The translations under genes were made by a program, and so were the position numbers. Shown piece by piece: positions 50,216-62,076 of a stretch of 64,000 nucleotides of DNA (position 1 is its first letter; each line of letters opens with the position of its first letter). Origin of the DNA: Siphonodentalium dalli (lineage: Eukaryota > Mollusca > Scaphopoda > Gadilida > Siphonodentaliidae); assembly GCA_032622095.1 (NCBI GenBank), contig CP136068.1:119399509-119463508 (forward strand), in the 5' to 3' direction. The notes beneath the pieces were generated by a model, which made no database searches, was not told the origin of the DNA, and was given only the letters and a program-made list of their open reading frames with translations.

Positions 50216-51720
50216 TGAGGATGGCAATGAAGTAGATTTTGATGGGATGCAGGGGTATTGTTATCAATGGAGTTGTTTTAGTATAATAGAACATTAAGGA
50301 AACTGATTGTGCAGCAATACAAGTTTATTCAAGGACAACAAACTGACTAAAGATAAAATACATGTATAGAAACACATGTAATATATAAATATATAAACTC
50401 ATTAAACTGCATGGGTTAAAACTTACTGACAACAAGAGTTGGGTTAAAATTTTGATTAAAAAACACTTGCAAATTCCCTATTCATACATGTATATGGTAT
50501 GTTAGGCAATATACATGTACATGTAGTTGCAATGTATACTGGTACATGACATACCGGTGGACACAAAAATCATTATTTTAGTTCCAATGTCATTTACCAG
50601 AATACATGTACCTTGCAACTACATCTACAGTGAGGTAGTTTTGTCTCATTTAAACTTTCTAAATGAGTTTCTCCCTTTGAATGACATAAACTAATGTGAG
50701 TATACACATAAGCTGTGATGTGAAATACACACCAAAAAATTATTTCTTAGTCTGAGGACATGTTTCCTGTCATTATCTTACTGCTTACAAATATAGATTT
50801 GTAATAGTGTGCTGTAATGCTCCAGAAATAGTCATATTTTGTCCTGGTTCATAAGAACACATTATTTCTTAGTGTTAGAAGGACATGTTGCCTGTTATTA
50901 TTTGACTCATAAACCCCCGAATGTACATGTAAACAGAACATTTGGGAAAGAGACACACCATCTTTATCCTTTTTTATATCAGTAGCAATTGATCAGATAG
51001 CAAAATATGCTATAAAAAATAGATTTCAGATGGTAGATTAAACAATCACATTAATTGCACCAACTCGAAACAGTTAACATACCCTGTAAAATCCAGACTA
51101 TGATCAAGGATGGTATCACACACACCCCACCCCGCTTTGGTATGCGATATTCAGGCCATTTTCAGGTGGTATGCTATATACATACCCAATGTTATCTGGT
51201 ACCAGGATTTCACACAGTAATATAACCGGCATTCATGATTCAGCAAAAAGGATAGTATGCAGATATAATACCGGTAGCAGAAAATTATACAAATTTTGAG
51301 TATTTTCCAGCCTAAACAGACCCAAGTCATATATTTTTTATCTAATTCAGTCTAATACCTCTTGATATGTTGATGTTTTGGATACTATTTCAGCAAATGT
51401 GAGAAAACTGTGAACTTGTATTCAGTATTCATGGGTGGTAGGGGGTAACACCCTCATAAAGGCCACTCACAATTGAATACACCAGTAGGGAAGGTGTCAC
51501 CACCCCCACCCCAATACCAGATAATGTAAAAGGTTGAATCATGCGTACCAGTTACAAGTAAGAAAATATTGAATGAAAACTAATATTACACTAATAATAT
51601 AGTGTTCATATACATGTACTAGTATTTGCTGAAGTTGTATCCATAACTTCTACAAAAATCATATAAACGTCGCATGAAAAATACAGCCTAACTGCAAATG
51701 TGAGGTGGACCACGGTCTGT
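50216..51720. other. Intronic DNA with ACATGTAC tracts
   Basis: A/T-rich, with several TACATGTA-type short palindromic tracts (for example 50,510-50,525). No gene seen. Confidence 0.4.
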
Positions 51721-51721
51721 G

Positions 51722-52095
51722 GCGGTATAACTGACTGCGGTTGATCGCATGAACACGCTTGAATACTGCGATAATACCCGGTGGTCAACCTTTAAAGGCA
51801 AGTTGATCAATTAAAGCATAGCTGTAATTTTCCATGTACGCTCTATGGACTTTGTTGGGAAAGAGAATATAGCTGTCCGACAATGGATGATATTTCCCCA
51901 CCTCAGCAGGAGTCGATTACAGAAAAATATACCAAACATACTGGTAGTCCGTTAACCCTGTGAGCTAAGTTAGAAATTTTCCAATCGAAACCTCATAATA
52001 AAAAATATAAATTCAGTTCTCAATTTTCGAACACTTCTAGGAAATTGTTCAAAATTATTGTTAAAATATGCCCATTCGATTTGACACTGTAAATC
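51722..52095 (+). repeat. ~370-bp direct repeat, copy 1
   Basis: Shares with copy 2 GACTGCGGTTGATCG, GGAAAGAGAATATAGCTGTC, TCGATTACAGA.AAATA and the end CCCATTCGATTTGACACTGT. The order is conserved. Probably an old transposon-derived dispersed repeat. Confidence 0.8.
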
Positions 52096-52591
52096 ACCCC
52101 TGTTCAAGTGGTCCTGCTAATGTGCTATGATGCGGTTGGGTCCTGCTGAATTGCTATGATGCTGTTCGGGCAAAGACTTGCCAAAGATGCTGTTAACAAA
52201 AAAGTACCGTTATATTTTTTTAATTTGTCCTAATTAAATAACCCCACCCAGCAACAAGATTGACCACTGGTATTTGACTGTTCAACCACATTCAATTACG
52301 CTGCAATGCCTCATAGTATTTACGGTATTTAGATTAATCGACAACACCGCTGTTACAAACAGTACTGTCTTACAGCGCCCACATTTTCTTCTTAAAAGTA
52401 TATTGGCAGTTCAATAACATATCGACAAACAAAACTATTGAACATTCTCAAGCAAACATGAATTTTAAATGTACATGTACTAGTACCAGCAGATATTGTA
52501 TACTAGTATCAACTAGGGCTGTAATGATCTTGAATGATGAATCCATGCATTGTATCGCTATATACACATGTACATGTACTATCAAACTATG

Positions 52592-52925
52592 GTATAAATG
52601 ACTGCGGTTGATCGATTTGTTATGGACTGCGGTACTAAATAGTTGTCAACCTCGATAAGGCGGGTCGATTAATTAGGGCACAGCTGATTCGTTTGGAAAG
52701 AGAATATAGCTGTCCGGCTAAATAGATAATATTGTCCCACCAAAGCAGGCCTCGATTACAGAGAAATACACCAAACAAACTGTTAGTCTGATCATACTCT
52801 GATCAGTTACGTTAGAATGAATAAATTAAGTTTATTATATATATTTTCGAATATTTCAAAGATCCTGTAATTATACATGTAATTGCTTAAAGATTTCCCA
52901 TTCAATTTGACACTGTAAATCTACT
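52592..52925 (+). repeat. ~330-bp direct repeat, copy 2
   Basis: Second copy, about 0.85 kb downstream of the first, same orientation, with small deletions. Confidence 0.8.
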
Positions 52926-55440
52926 GTAATGGTTCAGGTTTTCCAAACCGAATATGGCGCCTCTCAAGCTAAGGCGATGTTTCATTTGAGAGAGTCCTAT
53001 GTTTATGTAGGATGGAACAATGAACAGAGATCCTGAGAGATGCAAGCCAAATATTGGATTTATGCCGTAATGTGGTTAAGGCCTGATGGCATACATGTAC
53101 ATGTAGTGTTGAAACAACTAGGGATTTCATAGTGTTTTAGAGAGAGGAGGGTAATCCAAGTGGTTATAGCACTTGTCCTCCAATCCCTTTTGTCATAAAT
53201 CAATTTATGAACATATAAGTTACATGTTTGTTTAAACAACATAAATGCTACATGTACTTTTATATGCTCATTTGGAATTTCATTTGGGTGTTATTTAATT
53301 ATGTTTATCTCAGGTAACTGCTATATTTGGACACATTTGATGTCATTTATTGTCCATCACTCCATCTAAAACCCGAACACAACCAATAACAGATCACAAA
53401 TACAACTACTAGTACATGTAATTGTCAGTGGGCTTCTAAAAGGTTGTACCTGCCATTTTGGAGCGAAACTTTTTATTGCATTCTCGGAATCTACGGTTAC
53501 CGTTCATGAGATAACTTGTCAAAATTTCAGGAATAAATGCCATTTTTCAATGTTTTTCAGGGAAATTTGTGTTGTAAAATGTTGTACGGTACCTGGGTTC
53601 TCCATGAAAAATATTTGTCATTTATGAATGTTGTATATTTTATATTCGAAACCATTCCCGATAAGATAATTCTGGTGAGATTGTTTTGTAGAAGAATTGC
53701 CCGATGGCGTATCATTCCTTATCCTGGGTGACAGAGACTAACGAAGATGCGGCAATCATCAAAATTAATATGTTGTATACATGTACATGTTGACAAGATT
53801 TTTATTTTTTTTACTTTTAAAAGTGTCATATAACATAATAAAATCATGTTTTCTCATCAACTAGATGATAAGTGAAAATGAAAGTGTACATGTATCTAGT
53901 ATAATGTTCTGTGTTATTATGCAAAGATATTGGCATTAGGCCAAAAACAAAGATAGTATGTTTCCGATAACGAAGTGAAAAAATTAGGGTAGGTAGGTAG
54001 GGAAATTTTTTATTTTATTTTATTTTGATATTTTTTATCCAGCTGCAGAAATATTGAATTACCTCGACCGAAAATGACATAAAATGCCAACTTGTGTTGT
54101 TGGAAAGTATTACTTGATAAACACAGCACTAGGAAATATACATTAAGATTGATGAAAGATCAAACTTACTTCATGCTTTAATAAGAATGTTATTTATTTT
54201 TCACATACCACATTCTATAAATTTGGCTATAAACTTGGTATGAGATTGATGTCACTAACTTTTATAAGAGTTTTACCCATAATACCCCCATTATACCATA
54301 CTTGTATTGTGACAACAGCATCCCATTGTCTAGAGGTAGCCAGTGCACCCAACCTAGCATGCCTGGTTTTTGGAAACAGTAGCTGTACCCCTAACATATG
54401 TGGTCATAACCTATATACATGTATATATACAGATACACACACGTCTGTTTATAGTGTTCCTACCGGTACTCTCAGACTCCAAATAAAAGTGCAGGCCCAA
54501 ATAATAGTGCACAGGAAAAATTCCATTGAAAGTTAAAACAGTGCAGACCCAAATAACTCTGAGCAAAACATCAACTATAGTTAAAAATGGTATAGTACAT
54601 GTAGGTCAAGCATAGGAATCAACATAGTATGTGTCATGTAGAGTTTTATTCGATATTGACATGTTCACACGTATGCCATATACTTTTCATAGCCTCAACA
54701 TTAATAAACTTGCAGACTGTAAATAAGCACTGTGCGGGGGGGGGGGGGGGATTTCCCAAGAAAATAATAAATGGGCATGCATGTTTATTTGGAACTCATG
54801 AATATGTTCCATAAGTCCCAAACAAGGCATACTGGTAAAGCAGGCATGAGATCCACTCTCTTGAAATTAAAATTGCAAGATTCATGCCTATCAATCCACA
54901 ACCCATCACACACCTGTGGCTTTTGAGACAACTGCCACACTTCATGTCACTTATCACAGGCTTATGTTAGAAACCATGTGTTTTGCACATAATGATTATC
55001 AATATTTATGAGCATTAGCGGTAAAAACAGTAAAAAAAGGGTCGGTCGATGTACGGAAACATAGTATCTTTTTTATTTGGCCTTATACCAATCTATTTTC
55101 AGATATGATTAGTTTTTTGTTAATCCTGAACAGTTTGATTTTCCTGAGGTACAACCTTGAATAAGCCCACCAAGTTGGCTCCAACCATATACAAGTTGAT
55201 TTGCATGAATACAGATACATTGTAGTTATGTTTAAGAATACAATGTAGCCTCTTATGAAGTGTTGTGCAGTTTGGGTCACTAATAAGATCTTTATTCACA
55301 TACAATATACAGGTACACAGTTAATGTGCTTTAAAACAAGTACAGTGCACCAGTATAACCACCATCTTGCAATTTGTATAATTAATTAAATAAATTAAGT
55401 ATTTATATTTAATAAATATAAATGATATCTCCACTACTTA
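52926..55440. other. Intronic DNA; 15-G run at 54,736-54,750
   Basis: No gene supported. A run of 15 G on the plus strand could form a G-quadruplex. ACATGTAC tracts occur at about 53,095 and 53,780. At about 53,150 a phrase (CCAAGTGGTTATAGCACTTG) resembles a tRNA-type A box, but no B box follows. Confidence 0.4.
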
Positions 55441-55554
55441 TTGTCGGTTTGGTAAAAAAAATTGGCAATGCAGATGCAGGGCCCAAAATACTAGTACAAT
55501 TAATTTTGCAAGAATCAAATGACGAATCAAGTTAGTCATTAAGCACTGAAAATG

Positions 55555-55735
55555 GAAAAGTTTCGCGAGAATCATTACAAAAATCGATTCGGTGATTCTC
55601 GTCGAATCTTAAACAGGGCTTATATTTTGGCGAGAATCCAAATCTAGATTCCTGTAAATATTCTCGCAAATTACCCTGGATTCTCGTGAAAAAGTATGTA
55701 TACATGTAGATTCTCGCAAAATCAGCTGAGATGGC
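55555..55735. repeat. Cluster of GATTCTCGC/GCGAGAATC motifs
   Basis: About seven occurrences of (G)ATTCTCG(C) or its complement in 180 bp, in both orientations. Short degenerate inverted units; meaning unknown. Confidence 0.6.
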
Positions 55736-58310
55736 GGTCTATGCTACAGATGCATATTGTGCATAATGTTGATCCAGGGAAGAAATTTGACATGCTTGTA
55801 TTTGGATATACACACATGCATTAAATATCTTATTAGTGACCTTAAACTACATATAAACATGTTCACTGGACTAAAAAAACATTTTCTTAAGGTCGATCCA
55901 CACCGGATGCGAGCGCATGATTATAACGGCCATTTTCTGTCATCTGTAGCAGTTCAAACTTCAAAGCGCGCAATTTTTATATTCACACTGCAAGCGACAG
56001 AATCGCTGATCATGATTCGATCACAGCAGTGATTTTATGCTTCGTTGATTTCTCGCTTTGTGGCCAACAAGCGGGATAATTAGGCCGCTGTCAAATAGGA
56101 TATTTCATGCATGAAATACCTTCTAATTGAAGGCGACACATTGCATTTGTCACCGCGATAACAAAGATGGTGGGGACTTTACTAATAGCAACATGCTGAT
56201 AACTGAAGTGCAAGGATAAATGAGAAGAGAAAATTCCTGGCAAGAGCTCGACGTAATAACAGGATCATCTGGTTAATTTTTTATCCCAATTTACATGTAT
56301 TCCAAGCTTGTGAAGTCACTTTGCACACAATTTGCCCCCCTCCCCCGGAATTGTACCGGAATAGAATTAAATTCAATTAAACGCAAATACTATGATAATT
56401 TAATAAGCTGCTACGGACGACAGAAAACGGACGTAAAAATCGCACGCTCGTGGCCGGTGTGGATTGACCCTTACTTGAACTTGTCTTCGGTTGACCATTG
56501 TGTTTCACTTTTTCATACACCCATCATAAATGATAGAGCATCTTTAAAGGTACTCAATCCGATCAGACGCTCCTAAATTACTATTTATTTGGCTTCGGGG
56601 GTATCAATATTTGATTCCGAGTCAAGGAACCCCCTCATAAAAGCTCAGAGTGAACAGATATAGATTTATGAAATTTGTTAATTTCTCGAGATGTGGCCCG
56701 GCCAGAAAACATGTGGTCAAACAGACAAATTGCTCTAAAATCAAGTGGTTATTACAGTTACTACCACTTGCTTTTAGAGTTATCCATCTTCATCCGCAAT
56801 CTGATTAGATTGAGTACCTTTAGATATAAATGTAAATTACTAAATAACTTGTAAAAAAGAACAGTTGGGTCCATCTTCAATTTGGAATGGAAGTGAAGTA
56901 CACGCTAACAGTCAAACCATTATAACATGAAGTTTTAACTTCATTGTAAACTTCATTGTAATGTGCACAGCATACATCATCCAGAGGTGGTACAGTACAT
57001 GTGGATCCTCTTTCCATATTATGGAATCAAAGTGCTGTCAAAGTGCTGTCAACTTTCCATATGCTGTATGAATATACATGTACATGTACTAGTAGTTTTT
57101 ATGTTGAGTCCAGCGTTCATCTGTCCCATTATTTTGACTGTTCAGTATCATAGGTTGAGGTGTTCCAACTTGATGCAATTGCGTAAGTACTGCTACATGT
57201 AGGCATACATGTACCTCTTGGCTTTCCTGGGCTTTCGGGTAAATGTGATGTCTCAGAATCTTGCCAACTGCATGCAGTAATAAATACTAATATTCATTGA
57301 CAATGTGTTTTAATTTGCAATTTTGACGACTACTTCAAGGCTAGAACTTGATATAATTTTTTTGTATTGTTGACATCTGTTGTCCACTGCCGGGAATCTG
57401 TATATGGTTTCACTGCAGGATCCTGACAGATGTAGTAGCACACATGATGTTGGGCCTTACCGATACGTTAGTGACATATCACTGCCAAATGCGCTCAGTT
57501 AATGCACAGTACCAGTTGAACTGAATTTACATACATGTACCGTACAACATAACATTATCACAATATTCTTCTTCTGTTCCAACCGCTGCAGCAATTTGCG
57601 TAATGTCAAACCTCGATGCTGGGAGCCAAAAGTCTCTGGCATGAAGACAATATAATTTTAAAACAGTATACATATACTCTTCCAGACACTCTTAATTCTT
57701 TGTTGTGGTGATGCAAAGGATCATCGCTTTGAAGTTTCCAACTTCCAAGTCGATTGGGTAATTAACACTAATTTATACAGTGCAGTTGTAGTCCCAGAGT
57801 ACAGGTACTGATCTGAAGCCTGTAGATCAAACTTCTCAATTGCATATCGGTAATCAGTAAAAGTTTTACTTGACTCAGTGGTTTTCATTCCTACCATTGA
57901 GTACTGTAGTCAGTTCGTTTCCTCGTCCGCAAATTGGAAATTGGAATAATTTTGACCGCCTGTATTTTTCAATATCTGTGAACATCCATACGAATAAAAT
58001 CGCTGAATCTTGTATTTAAATTCACAATATATCCGATTTGTAGCTAGTCGACCATTTTCTGTTGTCAATCCATGTTAATTTGCGACTAAATTACCATAAA
58101 ATACACGCTAACTCTTTTTGCGCTCATTTCACGTTGGAAGAATATATTTAGTTTGCCGAACGAAACGAAACGAAATCTTAAAGATTAAAGGTTACAAACT
58201 GTAATTCTATGCCCTAATATGTTTCTGTTTATTTAGGGTCTAATATAATATAGCTCCCGACTCATTTTAAGTCACTCAACTTGTAAGCAATGTCAATGCG
58301 AAAAAGTGTC
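55736..58310. other. Intronic DNA, nothing recognised
   Basis: No gene supported. Open frames of 60-95 codons here lack motifs and splice context. Confidence 0.4.
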
Positions 58311-58314
58311 CGTG

Positions 58315-59925
58315 TAGACACCAGGCAAGATGGCGTCCAATATGGCCGCCGTTTTTTTCCAGTGGATGCATATTATAGTGAAAACATCTTGTCTTGTGTA
58401 TACAAATGCATATACTTGTGTGAAACTAAGATGTATTGCCACATTTAAAGGCAAAATTGCCTCCAAAATGGCTGCCGAAAATTTTGACGTTTTTACACTA
58501 ATATCTTGTAGATTAGTTTCTGCTCTATGGAATTGGTTCAGAATAAGGACTTTATTTTGTATTGTTCAAGTCAATGATCATCGAGCAATGAAACGTGCCA
58601 TTCATTTGGGTCCCAGCCCCTTCAGAGCCCTCAAAAATTCGATTTTACAGAACGCGGAAAGAAATTTGTCATTTTGTCTCAAAATGGCGGCCAATATATG
58701 GAAAACGGTGAATTTTTCCCTAACATGCCAATTAATCGCGTTCGAGCTGTGGCTGATGAATAACCTTATGTCTTATATACATGATGTTAACAATTCTGAT
58801 GCACCTTAGTTACTTGTTATTAGTGTAACTACTGACATTACAAGAACTAATCTGATTTTTCTATCACAAGCTGGACATCGAAATCGTCAAAAATAACAAC
58901 CAAGAGGTGAATATGTGGTCACGGGTGAGGTGCGGTAGAGCTCTGCTCGACCTTCACCACATAATTTGCAGTCACGTTATATTCAACTAATTAACGGATC
59001 TTTTTCTGGTGGTTTATAGAACACCAAAATGGGTGGAACATCTTGATATATATGTCAAATTGCACATACGGGTGGAATGGAGTCGATTTGAGATTATAGA
59101 TGCGCGCCCTACGAGTATACCATTTATTAAGGTCAAGGGCGACATTACCCTGCTACTGTGAGGTGCATAGGTATAGAGGGAGTTACTCTATAGGCATATG
59201 ATAACACCATGATCATATATAACAATTCCTTGTTTTTATGATCACATAGTAACTCCATGTATACATATTCACTTCATATTTGTCCGCATACAAATGTTAG
59301 TATTTAATATATGTAAGATAGAATAGTCCATTTTATTCCCCAATCACAACTTGTAAGCGATTACATAGCATGATGTGCCTCTTTTTAAAAAATTTGTTGC
59401 CATTTTTGCAGCCAGTTTGGGACAAAGTGACAATTTTGATTAAATTGAGTTAAAATATTTATAGGTAATGGTATGCCTCAGTTACGTTGCACAGTTCTGT
59501 TCATTTCTTGTTGAACAATGAATAGAATCACAATGGTGATTTTTTGTGAAATTTTATACCACGTTCTGTAAACAATTTAATATTTGAGGGGCCGGAAGGG
59601 CTGGGACCACAATAATGTCATATTTTATTGCTTCAATGATCAGTTAACATGAAAAATAATAATAATAATAATAGTCCCAACTATGAACCAGTCACATACA
59701 TAATTAACTTATCTAGACGATATCGGTGGGAGAAAACATAAAAAAATTCCACTTCCAGCTGCCATTTTGGCGGCCATTTTGGAAGTAGCAATTTTGCCCT
59801 AAAATGTGGTATTGTAACTTCACAAAAAATATATACATTTGTATACATATGACAACATGTTCTGACTTTAATTGGCATCAAACTGGCTCTAAGTGACTCG
59901 TAAGAAAAACGGTGGATCTATATAT
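58315..59925. mobile_element. Fold-back element B, same family as 30.2-34.2 kb
   Basis: The left arm (about 58,315-58,900) matches, inverted, the right arm (about 59,290-59,925). Shared text includes GTATACAAATG.ATATA, CCAAAATGG.NGCC and TTTACAGAAC. Both arms also match element A (TGGAATTGGTTCAGAA, CAATGATCATCGAGCAATGA-like). The core, about 0.4 kb, has a few minisatellite units at each end (GTGGTCACGGGTGAGGTG; GTAACTCCATGTATACATA inverted). It is much shorter than element A, so the core is the variable part. A 159-codon open frame on the left arm reflects the ATGGC-rich repeat and is not a gene. Confidence 0.75.
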
Positions 59926-59935
59926 ACACCTGGTA

Positions 59936-59956
59936 TTAATTAATTAATTAATTAAT
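59936..59956. repeat. (TTAA)n microsatellite
   Basis: About five tandem TTAA units just right of fold-back element B. Confidence 0.85.
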
Positions 59957-60064
59957 GTAATGGTAATCCAAACTATACATGTGAAATATGTTGTTGTAAT
60001 TTAAGGTTTGAGCACCAAGGCTTGGTCGAAAATACATATTCAAGTTCGCTCCTGTTGGTAACTT

Positions 60065-60348
60065 TTTCCCCATAATGGACAGTAAAACACCCCGGTATAT
60101 CATGAGATGGATAAACACCTGGGTATACCATGATATGGAGAAACACCTGGGTAAATCCCTACCAAATGGATAAGACACCCGGGTAAATCTCGATATTGGT
60201 TTTATATATCTGGATTAACCCCGGTATAATGACTTTTTAATTGGGGTTTACCTGGGTAGAATATTATTTTACCCTGGTTAACCGGGGTTTACCATGGATT
60301 AAACCGGATAAACCCCCAGTTTTACCCGGGTACATTTTTATATGGGAA
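60065..60348. repeat. Second ACCCAGGT/ACCCGGGT-type element
   Basis: Contains AAACACCTGGGTA.ACC units and, farther right, GGTTTACC.GGGTA units in the opposite sense. It ends TACCCGGGTACATTTTTATATGGG, the complement of the start of the repeat at 49,423. It is therefore a related element of which the right terminus is preserved. Confidence 0.75.
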
Positions 60349-60434
60349 AGCCTGGAGTATCTGACCATTTGGGTGTATGTGTGTCATTATCCTATGATTA
60401 CTCAAATGTGACGTGACAAGCAATGTGAATTTCG

Positions 60435-60930
60435 TTACTTATTCCTTATTCGCAAAATATCGGAAATTGTGGCAAATGGCCCCAAATTCATAAGTGGCCA
60501 GGTTGGCGGAATATTTTGGGCCGAAAAGTTTTTGGTCGAGTTCGTAAAAGTGGTCCGAAAAATTGTCGAACCTGTGCTCGGCCCGATTTTTTGGGAAAAT
60601 GTGGCAAATGACCCAAAATTTGCAAGTGGCCAGCTGGGCGAGAAATTTTGAGCCGAAAATGTTTTAGGCCGAGTTCGTAAAAGTGGTCCGAAAAAGTGTC
60701 GAACCTGTGCTCGATTCGAATTTTTAAAATATGGCAAATGTCCACGGGAACATACTCATTAAAAATTAACAAAAATTTGAGCCGAACAAAATTGGGTCGA
60801 TAGTCGGAAATGCCTCGAAATTAGGCAAAGTCTAAAACATGAAGGGACAATTTTTCGCACCTCTTTTACGAACTCGACCAAAAACTTTTCGACCCAAAAT
60901 GTTCCGCCCAGCTGGCCATTTGAGAATTGG
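60435..60930. repeat. ~129-bp tandem repeat (2 units) plus inverted third copy
   Basis: GTGGCAAATG at 60,472 and 60,601 mark two direct units containing GTCGAGTTCGTAAAAGTGGT-like and TGTCGAACCTGTGCTCG text. An inverted copy (TTTTACGAACTCGACCAAAA ... GCCCAGCTGGCCA) lies at about 60,855-60,925. Open frames on both strands here are repeat by-products. Confidence 0.85.
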
Positions 60931-61753
60931 AATTTACTGAAATTAACCATTACATTATTGAAGCTGTGTCGCAATCAGATTGAGATGCGTACTATAAGAA
61001 GAGGCTTGTCGATTTCATTATGTTCATGTCATTGATCATGTCGAGTTCAACGAAACTCGACAAACAACGTCGTCGTGTAGCTTTCCCCATCGACTGACTT
61101 CGCGATAACCTGAACGTATCTTCTGCTTTATTTATAAGTATATGTTCCTTGTCGATTCATGAACATAGAAGGATACCCAAGGATTATCTGATGCACGTAT
61201 GTACTTTTAGGATAATTTAAACGCGATATAATAACGTTTGCATGCATCACGAATTTCGATTTCGATTCCAGTATTGTCTCCAGTATAGCCCTGCCAGAGT
61301 GATTTTCCCATAGCACGCGCGATTTATATTTTAGGCCATTCCAATGCAAATATTTGACAGTGCTATCGTTAATGTAATATGTTCTCAATAAAATGTAAAC
61401 CACCGCTACGAATGAACTAATCTGTGCATAATTCCGATAGTAAATCCTCTCATTTTGGAACGCCGGTAATTGAAAGACACACCTAATTATTTCCGATTAC
61501 GACATTAATGCTTTAATACCACCGATCTACTGTGCCACAAAAGTGGTCGCAAAAATTCAAAACAGCAGTGTCCGTTATTACTGAATTGGACGAATGTTCA
61601 GAAAATATAAGCAGACGACAGATAGACGAACACATAATATAAGTGCAGCATAATTCCTTTAATTGGTGGGAAATATTCAGATACTAATAAGGTATTATGG
61701 TCGTTTATTAACTTGATTTTCTGAACATTTCCTAATATTTTAATATTTTACAG
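60931..61753. other. Intronic DNA up to the caspase acceptor
   Basis: No repeat or gene recognised. It ends with the polypyrimidine-poor acceptor TAATATTTTACAG. Confidence 0.4.
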
Positions 61754-62045
61754 GAAATGTTTAAGAAGCTGGATGAGTTTGCTCATAAAGAAGAACTTTC
61801 CAAAGTCGGTGCCATAATTGTGGTTATACTGTCACATGGTGGTAATAGAAAAATATATGGAGTTAAATATAACTGGATTAAGGATTTAGATGTGCAATGT
61901 ATATTTTCAACCCACAACTGTGAAGCCATGACGAGTAAACCAAAATTTCTGATTATTAATGCTTGCCGAGGTGGACAAGTGAAGGAGAGTGCGGTGCGGT
62001 GCCACGGATTAAATGATCAACTAGTTGCTTATTCTACAACTGAAG
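61754..62045 (+). CDS. Caspase p20-domain exon (catalytic His and Cys)
   Basis: An acceptor ending at 61,753 and a donor GAAG/GTGAGT at 62,046 bound a 292-nt exon that enters in phase 0 and leaves in phase 1. It encodes EMFKKLDEFAHK, the strand GAIIVVILSHGG with the catalytic His (SHG), a central IKDLDVQCIFSTHNC segment, and KPKFLIINACRGG with the catalytic Cys. Family members usually read QACRG; the Gln is Asn here, a change seen in some divergent caspases, so activity is plausible but unproven. The exon ends DQLVAYSTTEG, where the p20-p10 linker or first p10 strand normally begins. The linker is very short. The p10 exon is not visible up to 64,000. It pairs with the exon at 39,220. Confidence 0.88.
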
Positions 62046-62076
62046 GTGAGTTTTGATGGTGTTATTATATTGTAAT

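Larger units (their letters stand above)
39409..61753 (+). other. 22.3-kb caspase intron
   Basis: The donor GTTTGT at 39,409 and the acceptor TAATATTTTACAG ending at 61,753 are inferred from phase-compatible exons and the continuous caspase alignment. The interval contains only repeats and mobile-element relics on both strands, listed separately. I see no further caspase exon in it. Confidence 0.65.

Noticed and set aside
49578-50294. Overlapping proline/valine/tyrosine-repeat ORFs on both strands
   Set aside because: They simply translate the ~30-bp ACCCAGGT minisatellite, whose unit length is near a multiple of three.
53140-53190. tRNA-like segment (A-box-like CCAAGTGGTTATAGCACTTG)
   Set aside because: No B box (GGTTCGAATCC type) or acceptor pairing follows. 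At best a degraded SINE head.
58330-58809. 159-codon ATG-initiated frame starting with MASNMAAVFF
   Set aside because: It lies wholly in an arm of the fold-back element. The homologous arm at 30.4-31.2 kb does not keep the frame.
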